NCBI RefSeq assembly: GCF_021390545.1
Contig: NZ_JAJUWR010000007.1
Location: 147,487-211,486, forward strand
From: Algoriphagus sp. AGSA1
GTDB taxonomy: Bacteria; Bacteroidota; Bacteroidia; Cytophagales; Cyclobacteriaceae
Reading direction: 5' to 3'
Length of the DNA stretch: 64,000 nucleotides
Position 1 is the stretch's first letter. Every line of letters begins with the position of its first letter. The translations under genes were made by a program, and so were the position numbers. The notes beneath the pieces were generated by a model, which worked only from the letters and a program-made list of their open reading frames with translations, was not told the DNA's origin and made no database searches. Positions 35,597 through 45,557 of the stretch are shown here, piece after piece.

Positions 35597-37225
35597 CTAA
35601 GTTTGTATCACACCTACATTAAATCTTTCCGTGATAGGGGCATGATTTGCGGCTTCTATCCCCATACTGATCACTTTCCTGGTCTCTCTAGGGTCGATCA
35701 CCCCGTCCACCCATAGTCTGGAAGCCGCATAATAGGGGCTCAACTCTTCATTGTATTTGGAGGTGATTTCACCGAGCAATCTCTGTTCATCCTCTGGGGA
35801 GATCACCTTTCCTTGTTTTTTCAACCCAGAGACTTTGATCTGAAGCAAGGTATTTGCCGCAGCCGCTCCAGACATCACTGCCATCTGGGCCGTAGGCCAA
35901 GAATAGATCAGTCGTGGATCATAGGCTTTTCCACACATGGCATAGTTCCCCGCTCCGTAGCTGTTTCCTAAGATAAAGGTGAATTTTGGCACTACGGAAT
36001 TAGCCATCGCATTGACCATTTTGGCTCCGTCCTTAATGATGCCTCCATGCTCTGCTTTGCTCCCTACCATAAATCCACTTACGTCCTGTAAGAAAACCAA
36101 AGGGATTTTACGCTGGTTGCAATTCATAATAAAACGTGCGGCTTTGTCGGCAGAATCTGAGTAGATCACTCCTCCCATCTGCATTTCTCCATGGGCATTT
36201 TTCACGATTTTACGCTGATTGGCCACTATTCCCACTGCCCAACCTTCGATTCTGCCAGTTCCACAAATCAGCGTTTTGCCATATTCCTCCTTGTATTCAT
36301 CAAAATCTCCTGCATCCACCAATCCCTTCACGATCTGAAGCATATCATAGGGTTTCACTCGATCGACTGGAAACGAGGCAATAAGCTCTCTTCCTTCCAT
36401 GCCCGGCTTTTGTAATTCGGCACGATCAAAACCTGCTTTCGGATTATGGCCTAGTTTATCAAAAATCCGACGGATTGCATCCAAGCAATCCTGATCTGTA
36501 TCGTATTTATTATCCGTCACTCCGGAAATCTCGCAATGCGTGGTAGCACCACCCAGCGTTTCATTATCTATTGTCTCACCGATAGCGGACTTCACCAAGT
36601 AAGACCCGGCTAGAAAAATAGATCCTGTTTTATCCACAATCATCGCCTCGTCAGACATGATGGGCAGATAAGCCCCTCCTGCCACACAGCTTCCCATAAT
36701 CGCGGCAACTTGTACAATTCCCATTGCAGACATTTTTGCATTGTTCCTAAATTGCCTTCCAAAGTGCTCTTTATCCGGGAAAATTTCATTTTGCTTAGGA
36801 AGAAATACCCCAGCACTATCAACTAGGTAAATCACTGGCAGACGATTTTCCATGGCTATCTCCTGGGCACGGAGGTTTTTCTTGGCAGTCATGGGGAACC
36901 AGGCCCCGGCCTTCACCGTGGCATCATTGGCAACGATCACACACATCCTTCCGCTCACGTAGCCTATTCCTGTCACCACTCCTGCTGAAGGGCAGCCCCC
37001 CTCCTCTTCATACATGCCATCTGCCACAAACGCACCTATCTCTAAGAACTCAGTTTCCTTATCGCACAAATAGTCAATTCTCTCCCGGGCTGTTAGTTTT
37101 CCTTTTTCGTGCTCTTTTTCTATCCTTTTAATACCTCCTCCTAGTTTTACTTGGTCATATTTTGCCTGTAGTGCTTGAAGCAAATCGTCCATACTTGGAT
37201 TGGGGAGTTTATTAGTCGGTGTCAT
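35597..37225 (-). CDS. Acyl-CoA carboxylase beta (carboxyltransferase) subunit
   Basis: 542 residues of the carboxyltransferase half of a biotin-dependent acyl-CoA carboxylase. Two crotonase-like domains: acyl-CoA site with LVDSAGVFLP and MGSCVAGGAYLPIMSD, and biotin site with FLQDVSGFMVGSKAEHGGIIKDGAKM. The motif NSYGAGNYAMCGKAYDPR is closest to methylcrotonyl-CoA carboxylase beta, but propionyl-CoA use cannot be excluded. The biotin-carrying alpha subunit is not in the window. Upstream is a 360-bp gap, then the TPP riboswitch. Confidence 0.92.
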   Translation of the reverse strand: MTPTNKLPNPSMDDLLQALQAKYDQVKLGGGIKRIEKEHEKGKLTARERIDYLCDKETEFLEIGAFVADGMYEEEGGCPSAGVVTGIGYVSGRMCVIVANDATVKAGAWFPMTAKKNLRAQEIAMENRLPVIYLVDSAGVFLPKQNEIFPDKEHFGRQFRNNAKMSAMGIVQVAAIMGSCVAGGAYLPIMSDEAMIVDKTGSIFLAGSYLVKSAIGETIDNETLGGATTHCEISGVTDNKYDTDQDCLDAIRRIFDKLGHNPKAGFDRAELQKPGMEGRELIASFPVDRVKPYDMLQIVKGLVDAGDFDEYKEEYGKTLICGTGRIEGWAVGIVANQRKIVKNAHGEMQMGGVIYSDSADKAARFIMNCNQRKIPLVFLQDVSGFMVGSKAEHGGIIKDGAKMVNAMANSVVPKFTFILGNSYGAGNYAMCGKAYDPRLIYSWPTAQMAVMSGAAAANTLLQIKVSGLKKQGKVISPEDEQRLLGEITSKYNEELSPYYAASRLWVDGVIDPRETRKVISMGIEAANHAPITERFNVGVIQT

Positions 37226-37584
37226 TCGTCAAATTTGGGTTTAAAGTTTAAAAACTCGTACTGAGTAAGTTTAGTTTAATCTTCAAGATAAAAAACATTC
37301 ATGAATTAGAATCTTGAGATGATTTACGAAGATGCGATCAATTTCTAGTCCGATCAAGAGCTATATCGGCTGCTTTGCCATCTAGTCGGAATAACTGTTC
37401 TCCCGAAAATCAAGGGCTGAAGTACAAAAGATATAAACACCGACTGTTTTTGGTCTTTTACAGCTGTTAAAACCATAAAATCACCCCAAGAACTTTATGT
37501 TTTTCTACTGTTCCCGGAATCACAGACTTACAAAATATCCATTCTTTCTTCACTCTCTAATAATTAATTTGTAGATTGGCAGAA
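37226..37584. other. Intergenic region before the TPP riboswitch
   Basis: 360 bp between the leftward carboxylase gene and the rightward thiamine operon. No coding frame or stable hairpin stands out. A near match to the -7 element (TTAATTTG, 37564-37571) sits about 14 nt before the riboswitch and could be the operon promoter. Confidence 0.5.
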
Positions 37585-37675
37585 CTTTAGGGGTGTCCAT
37601 ACGGAAAATCGTACGGACTGAGATTATACCCTTTGAACCTGATGCAGTTAGTACTGCCGAAGGAAAAAGCTAAGT
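37585..37675 (+). ncRNA. TPP riboswitch aptamer (THI element)
   Basis: Strong match to the THI-box: GGGGTG at the start of P2 (37590-37595), CTGAGA at 37618-37623, TATACCC closing P2, GAACCTGATGCAGTTAGTAC at about 37635-37654, and CTGCCGAAGGAAAAAG at the end. P1 forms between about 37586-37590 and 37670-37674. It lies 45 nt before thiS and controls the thiamine operon, switching it off when thiamine pyrophosphate is abundant. Confidence 0.95.
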
Positions 37676-37726
37676 GATACACGCTCAGTGTCTCCCCTGA
37701 AGTATATAATTTTTGCAGGATGGAGA
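37585..37726 (+). promoter_or_regulatory. TPP riboswitch expression platform (start-codon sequestering)
   Basis: Two competing 9-bp pairings are visible. OFF: 37691-37699 (TCTCCCCTG) with 37716-37719 plus 37722-37726 (CAGG, GGAGA), leaving AT of the thiS start codon as a 2-nt bulge. ON: 37694-37702 (CCCCTGAAG) with the aptamer's 5' strand 37585-37593 (CTTTAGGGG, one G-U). They share 37694-37699 and so exclude each other. TPP binding would lock 37585-37593 in P1/P2 and favour the OFF hairpin. Inferred from pairing only. Confidence 0.6.
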
Positions 37727-37923
37727 TAACATACAACGATCAAATTCAGGAAGTAAAGGAAGAAACCTCGGTTTTAGATTTTGTCTTTTCCCAAATCGGG
37801 GAAAAGCAAAATGGTATTGCTGTAGCAATCAACGATTCTATTGTCCCCAAATCGGAGTGGGCAATGACCTACTTAAAAGCAAACGACAATTTATTGATCA
37901 TCAAAGCAACCCAAGGAGGATAA
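37720..37923 (+). CDS. thiS: Thiamine biosynthesis sulfur carrier ThiS
   Basis: 67-residue ubiquitin-like sulfur carrier that brings sulfur to the thiazole synthase. It ends in the required Gly-Gly (KATQGG), which ThiF adenylates. The IAVAINDSIVPKSEW segment is typical. First gene of the operon; its start codon is inside the riboswitch's proposed sequestering hairpin. Confidence 0.95.
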   Translation: MEITYNDQIQEVKEETSVLDFVFSQIGEKQNGIAVAINDSIVPKSEWAMTYLKANDNLLIIKATQGG

Positions 37924-39773
<1,850 letters not shown>

Positions 39774-39774
<1 letters not shown>

Positions 39775-40397
39775 TGCTACTGGTCGTCTCCAGTCCTGAA
39801 ATACTCGAAAATGAACCTGCTGTAATTAACCAATTATTTGCCGCAGGATTACCGTTGTTTCATTTGCGCAAACCCGAAGCAGGAGAAGAGGAGCTCAGAA
39901 TTTTGCTAACAGGGATATCAGAGGAATACCGTCCTCGAGTAGTGCTTCACCGGCACCATCAGTTGGCGGGGGAATTTGGCATTCACAGGATCCATTTCAA
40001 GGAAACGGACCGGGTGAAATTGACATCAAGCGACTATCGGAGAATGGAAAATACAGAGTTGGTTTATTCCACCTCCGTGCATTCACCGGAAGCCTTCATA
40101 AGCTTGGATCAAGTATTTCACTATGCATTATTCGGGCCTGTTTTTGAAAGTATTTCCAAACCCGGCTACAAACCTGATAAGGACACTAAACCTGACTTTG
40201 GAAAACAGAGGCCAACAAAGTTGATCGGAATTGGAGGAGTCACGCAAGCAAACGCAGCTTCTGTCTTGGAAAAGGGATTTGATGGAGTAGCACTTTGCGG
40301 CACAATCTGGCAAAGCAGAAATAAGGTTGAGGCATTCGAAAAGACGCTTAGGAGTGTGAGCATCTCAAACATAAATAAAGGTATTGCAGCGAAATAA
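39774..40397 (+). CDS. tenI: TenI-like thiazole tautomerase (ThiE superfamily)
   Basis: 207 residues of the ThiE/TenI barrel. The second ThiE-like protein of the operon, at 41386-42015, has the normal thiamine phosphate synthase motifs. This one instead has the TenI landmarks: STSVHSPEA with H103 aligned to the catalytic His of Bacillus TenI, and FGPVFESISKPGYKPD. TenI speeds tautomerisation of the thiazole product. The assignment is by motif, so a second ThiE is not fully excluded. Confidence 0.78.
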
Positions 40398-40640
40398 GAC
40401 TCCGTCTTTCATGCCTTCGGCAGATTGGCTGCTCAGTCTTACAAGGGTGGATATTATCGCAAATTAATCTTGAACCGTTTTCTCTGCCCAAAGCTCAGCG
40501 TCCACCGTGGTTAACTTAGGCTTTCAGAATTAATCTTAACAAACCGGGATGAGCTACTCAATTAGAAAGATCAGCGGAAATCAGTGTCCTTTTCAGGGAA
40601 TATCTGCGGGAACTATTACAGACTTTCAGAAAAACACATA

Positions 40641-41393
40641 ATGCAAAACAATAGACCTTATGTATTGACAATTGCAGGTTTCGACCCAAGCGGAGGTGCC
40701 GGATTGACAGCGGATACCAAAACGTTTGAGCAGCACAAAGTCTATGGTCTTGCCATTTGCTCCGGAATTACCCTACAAACGGAAGACAGCTTTTTAGCTA
40801 TGCGCTGGGAGAAAGTATCCGATGTGTTGACAGCACTGGAGGTCTTATTGAAAAAGTATCCAGTTGCCGTGGTTAAAACAGGGATTTTACCCAATGCAGA
40901 CTATTTAGAAAAGATCATAAGCTATGTAAATCAGCATTACCCCTTGGTAAAAATCCTGGTTGACCCAGTGTTTAAGGCATCCGCAGGATTTGAGTTGTTC
41001 GATTTTTCATCAAGAGAACACTTTTACAAAAGCTTGGAGAAATGCTACTTGATTACACCCAATTTGGAAGAAGTGAAATGGATAACGGGCTATGATACAG
41101 AAGAGAAAGCCGCTAGTGAATTGGCAAAATACTGCACCGTTTTTCTGAAAGGAGGACATCGCACAGCTAGAAAGGGCGTGGATTATTTGTATGAAGGCAA
41201 ACAGATCACTGAGTTTTTGCCAACCCGGGAGAGTACAAACAGCAAGCACGGAACAGGCTGCGTATTGTCTGCCGCTATAGCTTCTAATCTGGCTCTGGGG
41301 CATTCTCTGACAGAATCCTGTCGGAGGGGAAAAGCATATTTGGAAAAAGTTTTGAACAGTAATCACACCCTATTGGGATATCATCATGTATAG
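40641..41393 (+). CDS. thiD: Hydroxymethylpyrimidine (phosphate) kinase
   Basis: 250 residues from ATG 40641; the frame runs upstream to 40584 without a good start. Phosphorylates HMP and HMP-P. Ribokinase-like fold with AGFDPSGGAGLTADTKTF at the start, KTGILPN, DPVFKASAG and the ATP-site NSKHGTGCVLSAAIAS. The preceding 243-bp gap (40398-40640) shows no hairpin or gene, so the operon probably reads through. Overlaps thiE by 8 nt. Confidence 0.95.
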   Translation: MQNNRPYVLTIAGFDPSGGAGLTADTKTFEQHKVYGLAICSGITLQTEDSFLAMRWEKVSDVLTALEVLLKKYPVAVVKTGILPNADYLEKIISYVNQHYPLVKILVDPVFKASAGFELFDFSSREHFYKSLEKCYLITPNLEEVKWITGYDTEEKAASELAKYCTVFLKGGHRTARKGVDYLYEGKQITEFLPTRESTNSKHGTGCVLSAAIASNLALGHSLTESCRRGKAYLEKVLNSNHTLLGYHHV

Positions 41394-42015
41394 ATTTCAA
41401 TATATATCACAAGGTCAAACACCTGAAGAACACCTTACGCACTGCAAAGAAGTATTGGCTGCAGGTGGGAAATGGATTCAGTTGCGTATGAAGGATTTTC
41501 CGGATGAAATTGTCGAAAAAACAGCATTGGAAGTACAGTCCTTATGTGCCCAATACAGCGCAACCTTTATCCTAAATGACAACGTGAACCTAGCTAAAAA
41601 AATCAATGCCGATGGAGTTCATCTGGGATTGACAGACACGGCGATTACACAAGCACGCTTGATCTTGGGTGATGACAAAATCATTGGGGGAACGGCCAAT
41701 ACGCTAGAAGATGTGGTGCATCGCATAGAAGAAAGCTGTAATTACATAGGGTTAGGCCCTTTCAGATTCACCACTACAAAATCAAACCTGAGTCCAATAC
41801 TAGGATTGGAAGGCTACAGAACTCTTATGGACCAATTGGATGAGAATCAAAAAAAGACTCCCATCGTGGCAATAGGTGGAATTCAGGTAGAAGACATTCC
41901 TACCATTCTACAGACGGGAATCAGTGGAATTGCTATATCCGGGGTTTTAACAAGCTCGACCAATAAAAAAGAAATTGTGGACAACATTAATACGATGCTC
42001 TATGAACCCGCTTAA
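41386..42015 (+). CDS. thiE: Thiamine-phosphate synthase
   Basis: 209 residues. Joins HMP-PP and thiazole phosphate. Typical ThiE parts: WIQLRMKDF (substrate-binding Arg/Lys), [34 protein letters not shown] and VAIGGIQ. The Mg-binding Asp residues fall in ILND and ADGVH. Overlaps thiD by 8 nt and thiG by 14 nt, so translation is tightly coupled. Confidence 0.95.
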   Translation: MYRFQYISQGQTPEEHLTHCKEVLAAGGKWIQLRMKDFPDEIVEKTALEVQSLCAQYSATFILNDNVNLAKKINADGVHLGLTDTAITQARLILGDDKIIGGTANTLEDVVHRIEESCNYIGLGPFRFTTTKSNLSPILGLEGYRTLMDQLDENQKKTPIVAIGGIQVEDIPTILQTGISGIAISGVLTSSTNKKEIVDNINTMLYEPA

Positions 42016-42769
42016 AATCAGAGATAAGGAATTCAATTCACGCCTTTTTTTGGGAACGGGAAAGTTTGGTTCGCCCATCGAAATGCAAAATGCCATTATC
42101 AATTCAGGTTCTGAATTGGTGACGGTTGCATTGAAACGAATTGATCTGGAAACCGATACCGATTCCATTTTGGGACATCTGCCCAAGTCAGTAAACTTAT
42201 TGCCCAACACTTCGGGCGCAAGAAATGCCAAAGAAGCTGTTTTTGCGGCTCAATTGGCAAGGGAGGCATTGGAGACGAATTGGTTGAAACTGGAAATCCA
42301 CCCCGATCCGAAGTATTTGTTGCCCGACCCGATAGAAACCTTGAAAGCGACGGAGGAATTGGCAAAACAGGGCTTTATTGTGCTTCCCTACATTCACGCA
42401 GATCCTGTCTTGTGCAAGTTACTGGAAGATGCAGGAACAGCAGCAGTAATGCCTTTGGGCTCGCCGATTGGCACCAACAAAGGATTGAGGACAATCGACT
42501 TTTTGGAAATTATAATCGAGCAAAGCCGGGTTCCCGTGATAGTGGATGCAGGAATCGGAGCCCCGTCAGATGCCGCAAAGGCGATGGAACTGGGAGCGGA
42601 CGCCGTTCTTGTAAACACCGCAATTGCAGTAGCAGGTAACCCCGCAGACATGGCTTCCGCTTTCAAAATGACGGTAATAGCTGGCCGTTTAGCGTATGAA
42701 TCAAAATTAGGCAAGATTCAGTCTTCAGCGATTGGATCAAGTCCCTTAACGTCTTTTTTGAATGGATAG
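42002..42769 (+). CDS. thiG: Thiazole synthase
   Basis: 255 residues from ATG 42002. Forms the thiazole phosphate from deoxyxylulose phosphate, dehydroglycine and ThiS-thiocarboxylate. Seen: [25 protein letters not shown] carrying the Schiff-base Lys, [13 protein letters not shown], and [27 protein letters not shown] ending. The frame from 41975 is rejected because ATG 42002 gives the standard N-terminus. Confidence 0.96.
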   Translation: MNPLKIRDKEFNSRLFLGTGKFGSPIEMQNAIINSGSELVTVALKRIDLETDTDSILGHLPKSVNLLPNTSGARNAKEAVFAAQLAREALETNWLKLEIHPDPKYLLPDPIETLKATEELAKQGFIVLPYIHADPVLCKLLEDAGTAAVMPLGSPIGTNKGLRTIDFLEIIIEQSRVPVIVDAGIGAPSDAAKAMELGADAVLVNTAIAVAGNPADMASAFKMTVIAGRLAYESKLGKIQSSAIGSSPLTSFLNG

Positions 42770-43886
42770 CTTTGTAGAAATTTTCAATAAACTTTCGTGG
42801 GATGAGGTCAAGGAATCGATTTATTCCAAGACTAAGAAAGACGTGCTTTACGCATTGTCGGCTTCTAGACTGTCCTTGGAAGACTTCAAGGCTCTGATTT
42901 CTCCTGCTGCAGAACCTTATTTGGAGCAGATGGCAGCAAAGTCAAGTGCGCTGACACAGAAGCGTTATGGAAAAACGATTCAGCTCTTTGCTCCTATGTA
43001 TCTGAGCAACGAATGCAATAATATCTGCACCTATTGTGGATTCAGTCTGACCAACAAAGTGAGGCGAAAAACCCTTTCTGACGAGGAAATTATAAGAGAA
43101 ATTGAAGCCATCAAAAAAGATGGATTTAACCATATCTTATTGGTCACCGGCGAAGCAAACCATACGGTGAATATCCAATATTTTCTAAAGGCGATAAAGA
43201 TCATAAAGCCCTATTTTGCCAATATTTCGATAGAATTCCAGCCCCTAAGTGTGGAAGAATATCGTCAGGCACATGATGCGGGAGTACATTCCGTGTTGGT
43301 CTATCAGGAAACGTATCACAAAGAAGTGTACAAGACCTACCACACCAAAGGAAAAAAATCGAATTTCGATTACCGCTTGGAAACACCGGACAGAATAGGT
43401 GAGGCAGAAATCCACAAAATTGGATTGGGCGTTTTGCTTGGATTGGAAGATTGGCGGGTTGATTCCTTTTTTTGTGCAGCCCATTTAGATTATTTAGAGA
43501 AGAAATTCTGGAAAACAAAATACGCTATTTCATTTCCCCGGATGCGTCCTGCTGAGGGAATCATAGAACCCAACGTGATCGTAACGGACAGACATTTGGC
43601 CCAGCTGCTGACCGCTTACCGCCTGTTCAACGAAGATGTGGAGCTGTCAATTTCCACCAGGGAATCGGAACATTTCAGAAACAACATCATCCCGCTTGGG
43701 GTCACGTCCATGAGCGCCGGATCAAAAACAAACCCAGGTGGCTATTCGGTAGAGCCTGAGTCTCTGGAGCAGTTTGAGATATCGGATGAGCGCCCAGTCC
43801 AAGAAATAGTTGAGTTGATCAAAAGCAAGGGCTATGAGGCCGTCCATAAAGACTGGGACAGAAAATTCAGCGAAAACCATGCTTAG
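42762..43886 (+). CDS. thiH: 2-iminoacetate synthase ThiH
   Basis: 374-residue radical SAM enzyme that cleaves tyrosine to dehydroglycine for the thiazole ring. The cluster motif is C85-x3-C89-x2-C92 ([11 protein letters not shown]). Also [10 protein letters not shown] and [11 protein letters not shown]. Its presence, and the absence of the glycine oxidase thiO, indicates the anaerobic-type route, using tyrosine. Overlaps thiG by 8 nt and the thiF-like gene by 8 nt. Confidence 0.96.
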   Translation: MDSFVEIFNKLSWDEVKESIYSKTKKDVLYALSASRLSLEDFKALISPAAEPYLEQMAAKSSALTQKRYGKTIQLFAPMYLSNECNNICTYCGFSLTNKVRRKTLSDEEIIREIEAIKKDGFNHILLVTGEANHTVNIQYFLKAIKIIKPYFANISIEFQPLSVEEYRQAHDAGVHSVLVYQETYHKEVYKTYHTKGKKSNFDYRLETPDRIGEAEIHKIGLGVLLGLEDWRVDSFFCAAHLDYLEKKFWKTKYAISFPRMRPAEGIIEPNVIVTDRHLAQLLTAYRLFNEDVELSISTRESEHFRNNIIPLGVTSMSAGSKTNPGGYSVEPESLEQFEISDERPVQEIVELIKSKGYEAVHKDWDRKFSENHA

Positions 43887-44589
43887 CAGAGAAGAATTTA
43901 ACCGCTACAATAAACAAGTGATGCTGGAGGATGTGGGCTTACTTGGACAGACGATGCTGAAAGAAGCAAAAGTGCTTGTCATAGGTGCCGGGGGCTTGGG
44001 TGCGCCACTACTTCAGTATTTAACTTCAATGGGTGTGGGAACCATAGGCATTGTTGATTTTGATGTAGTTGAGATATCAAATCTCCACCGTCAAATTTTA
44101 TTTACACCTGATGATGCAGGAATGCACAAAGTGGAGGTAACTCGGGAAAAACTGGGAAAACAGAATCCGTATGTTTTTATTAAAACCTACCCTGCAGTGC
44201 TGTCAGAGGAAAATGCGGAGCATATTTTTGCTGATTACGACATCATCGTGGACGGCTGTGACAATTTCCTGACACGATATATAGTCAACGATACCTGTGT
44301 GAAGATGGACAAACCCTTGGTATATGGAAGTATTTTAGGGTATCAGGGTCAGGTAGCTGTATTTAATTATAAAAACAGCAAGCATCTGCGTGACCTATTT
44401 CCTGAGCCGCCAAACGCTGAAGATGTGCCAAACTGCTCGGAAAACGGCGTAATGGGGCATGTGCCTGGAATTGTAGGATTATATATGTGCAATCTTGTTA
44501 CCCAGTTGATACTTGAACATTTTGACCAGCCCAACACGCTTTTCCTGATGAGCCTGAAAACACTGGGTATCAGAAAAATCCTATTTTAA
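43879..44589 (+). CDS. thiF: ThiF/MoeB-family adenylyltransferase
   Basis: 236 residues from ATG 43879. Adenylates ThiS. Rossmann/ATP-site motif GAGGLGAPLLQYL, then DFDVVEISNLHRQ and DGCDNFLTRYIVND. The two CxxC zinc motifs of classic ThiF/MoeB are missing: the usual CYRCLFPE region reads KHLRDLFPEPP, and no CxxC near the C-terminus. One Cys remains in PNCSENGVMG. So it is a zinc-free member. Last gene of the thiamine operon. Confidence 0.88.
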   Translation: MLSREEFNRYNKQVMLEDVGLLGQTMLKEAKVLVIGAGGLGAPLLQYLTSMGVGTIGIVDFDVVEISNLHRQILFTPDDAGMHKVEVTREKLGKQNPYVFIKTYPAVLSEENAEHIFADYDIIVDGCDNFLTRYIVNDTCVKMDKPLVYGSILGYQGQVAVFNYKNSKHLRDLFPEPPNAEDVPNCSENGVMGHVPGIVGLYMCNLVTQLILEHFDQPNTLFLMSLKTLGIRKILF

Positions 44590-44638
44590 TTTGACAACCT
44601 GCCAAAGGCATGCTTATAATCAACCGCATAGACCTGCA

Positions 44639-44671
44639 CAAAAAAGCCCTGTCCTCGTTGAAGAAAAGGGC
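44639..44671 (-). terminator. Terminator of the amidase gene
   Basis: On the minus strand a stem GCCCT (44671-44667) pairs with AGGGC (44650-44646) with a 16-nt loop, followed by a run of T. It is 25 nt beyond the amidase stop codon. The loop is long, so moderate confidence. Confidence 0.6.
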
Positions 44672-44695
44672 CGTCAATTATAAAAAAAACAGAAA

Positions 44696-45496
44696 TTAAT
44701 TCGCTTCAATAGATTCTTTATAATCCCGGATTGATCTAAAGATGGCGGAAGCCATGTACTCCTTGCCTTCCTGACTCATCAAGAATCTCTCCTCCGTGGT
44801 ATTGGACAAAAAACCCAGCTCCACCAAAACAGAAGGCATGGATGGGGTCCATAGCACGTAGAAAGGCCCCTGCTTTACTCCCCGGCTTTTACGGCCTACC
44901 CTATCTTTAAATTGTTTTTCTATGTTATCCGCCAGAGACACCGAATTTTCGAAGTGAACCTTTGACATCAAGTTGAACATCATGTAGGACTCCGGAGAAG
45001 AAGGGTCAAATCCTTCGTAGTTTTCCGCATAATTATCCTCCAATAGAATCACCGAGTTTTCCCGCTTTACGATATCAAAATTGGATTCGAAATGCTTGGT
45101 CCCCATCACAAATGTCTCGGTACCATAAGCCGATTTATTAGCTGCAGAATTAGAATGGATGGAAACAAATAGATCTGCTTTGTTTCTATTTGCGATCATC
45201 GGACGCTCTTTCAAGGTAGGAAAGCTATCGTCCTTACGGGTATAGACTACTTCGACGTCAGGCAGATTTTCTTTGATATATTTCCCCACCAATAAAGTAA
45301 CCGCAAGATTAATGTCTTTTTCTTTTGCTCTAGCACCAATATTCCCCGGGTCTCTGCCCCCGTGTCCAGCGTCAAGAACTATCTTTTTCATCCGAAACTT
45401 CGGCATCATTGTCTCGTTGGTGATAAAACCTCCAAATAGAAATGGGATACATAAAATCAGACTAAGAAGAATTTTTTTGTTTTTGGACCGTTCCAT
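44696..45496 (-). CDS. N-acetylmuramoyl-L-alanine amidase
   Basis: 266 residues from ATG 45496. Peptidoglycan amidase_3 family. N-terminal hydrophobic segment (LLSLILCIPFLFGGF, about 10-24) acts as signal or anchor. Zinc ligands: H in VLDAGHGGRDPG, E in KEKDINL, and H in FVSIHSNSA; catalytic Glu in SVLVELGFLSN. The frame continues upstream to 45787 with no family resemblance, over the divergent lptD gene, so the internal ATG is used. Likely role in daughter-cell separation. Confidence 0.92.
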   Translation of the reverse strand: MERSKNKKILLSLILCIPFLFGGFITNETMMPKFRMKKIVLDAGHGGRDPGNIGARAKEKDINLAVTLLVGKYIKENLPDVEVVYTRKDDSFPTLKERPMIANRNKADLFVSIHSNSAANKSAYGTETFVMGTKHFESNFDIVKRENSVILLEDNYAENYEGFDPSSPESYMMFNLMSKVHFENSVSLADNIEKQFKDRVGRKSRGVKQGPFYVLWTPSMPSVLVELGFLSNTTEERFLMSQEGKEYMASAIFRSIRDYKESIEAN

Positions 45497-45557
45497 GAGG
45501 GCAATAAAATTAACTTTACACGAAATTTCACTCAAATTAAATAAAGCGTAAGCAACA

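Noticed and set aside
43879..44589. MoeB (molybdopterin) assignment for the ThiF-like gene
   Set aside because: The gene is the last of a thiamine operon with thiS and no molybdenum cofactor gene nearby, so ThiF is the better call.
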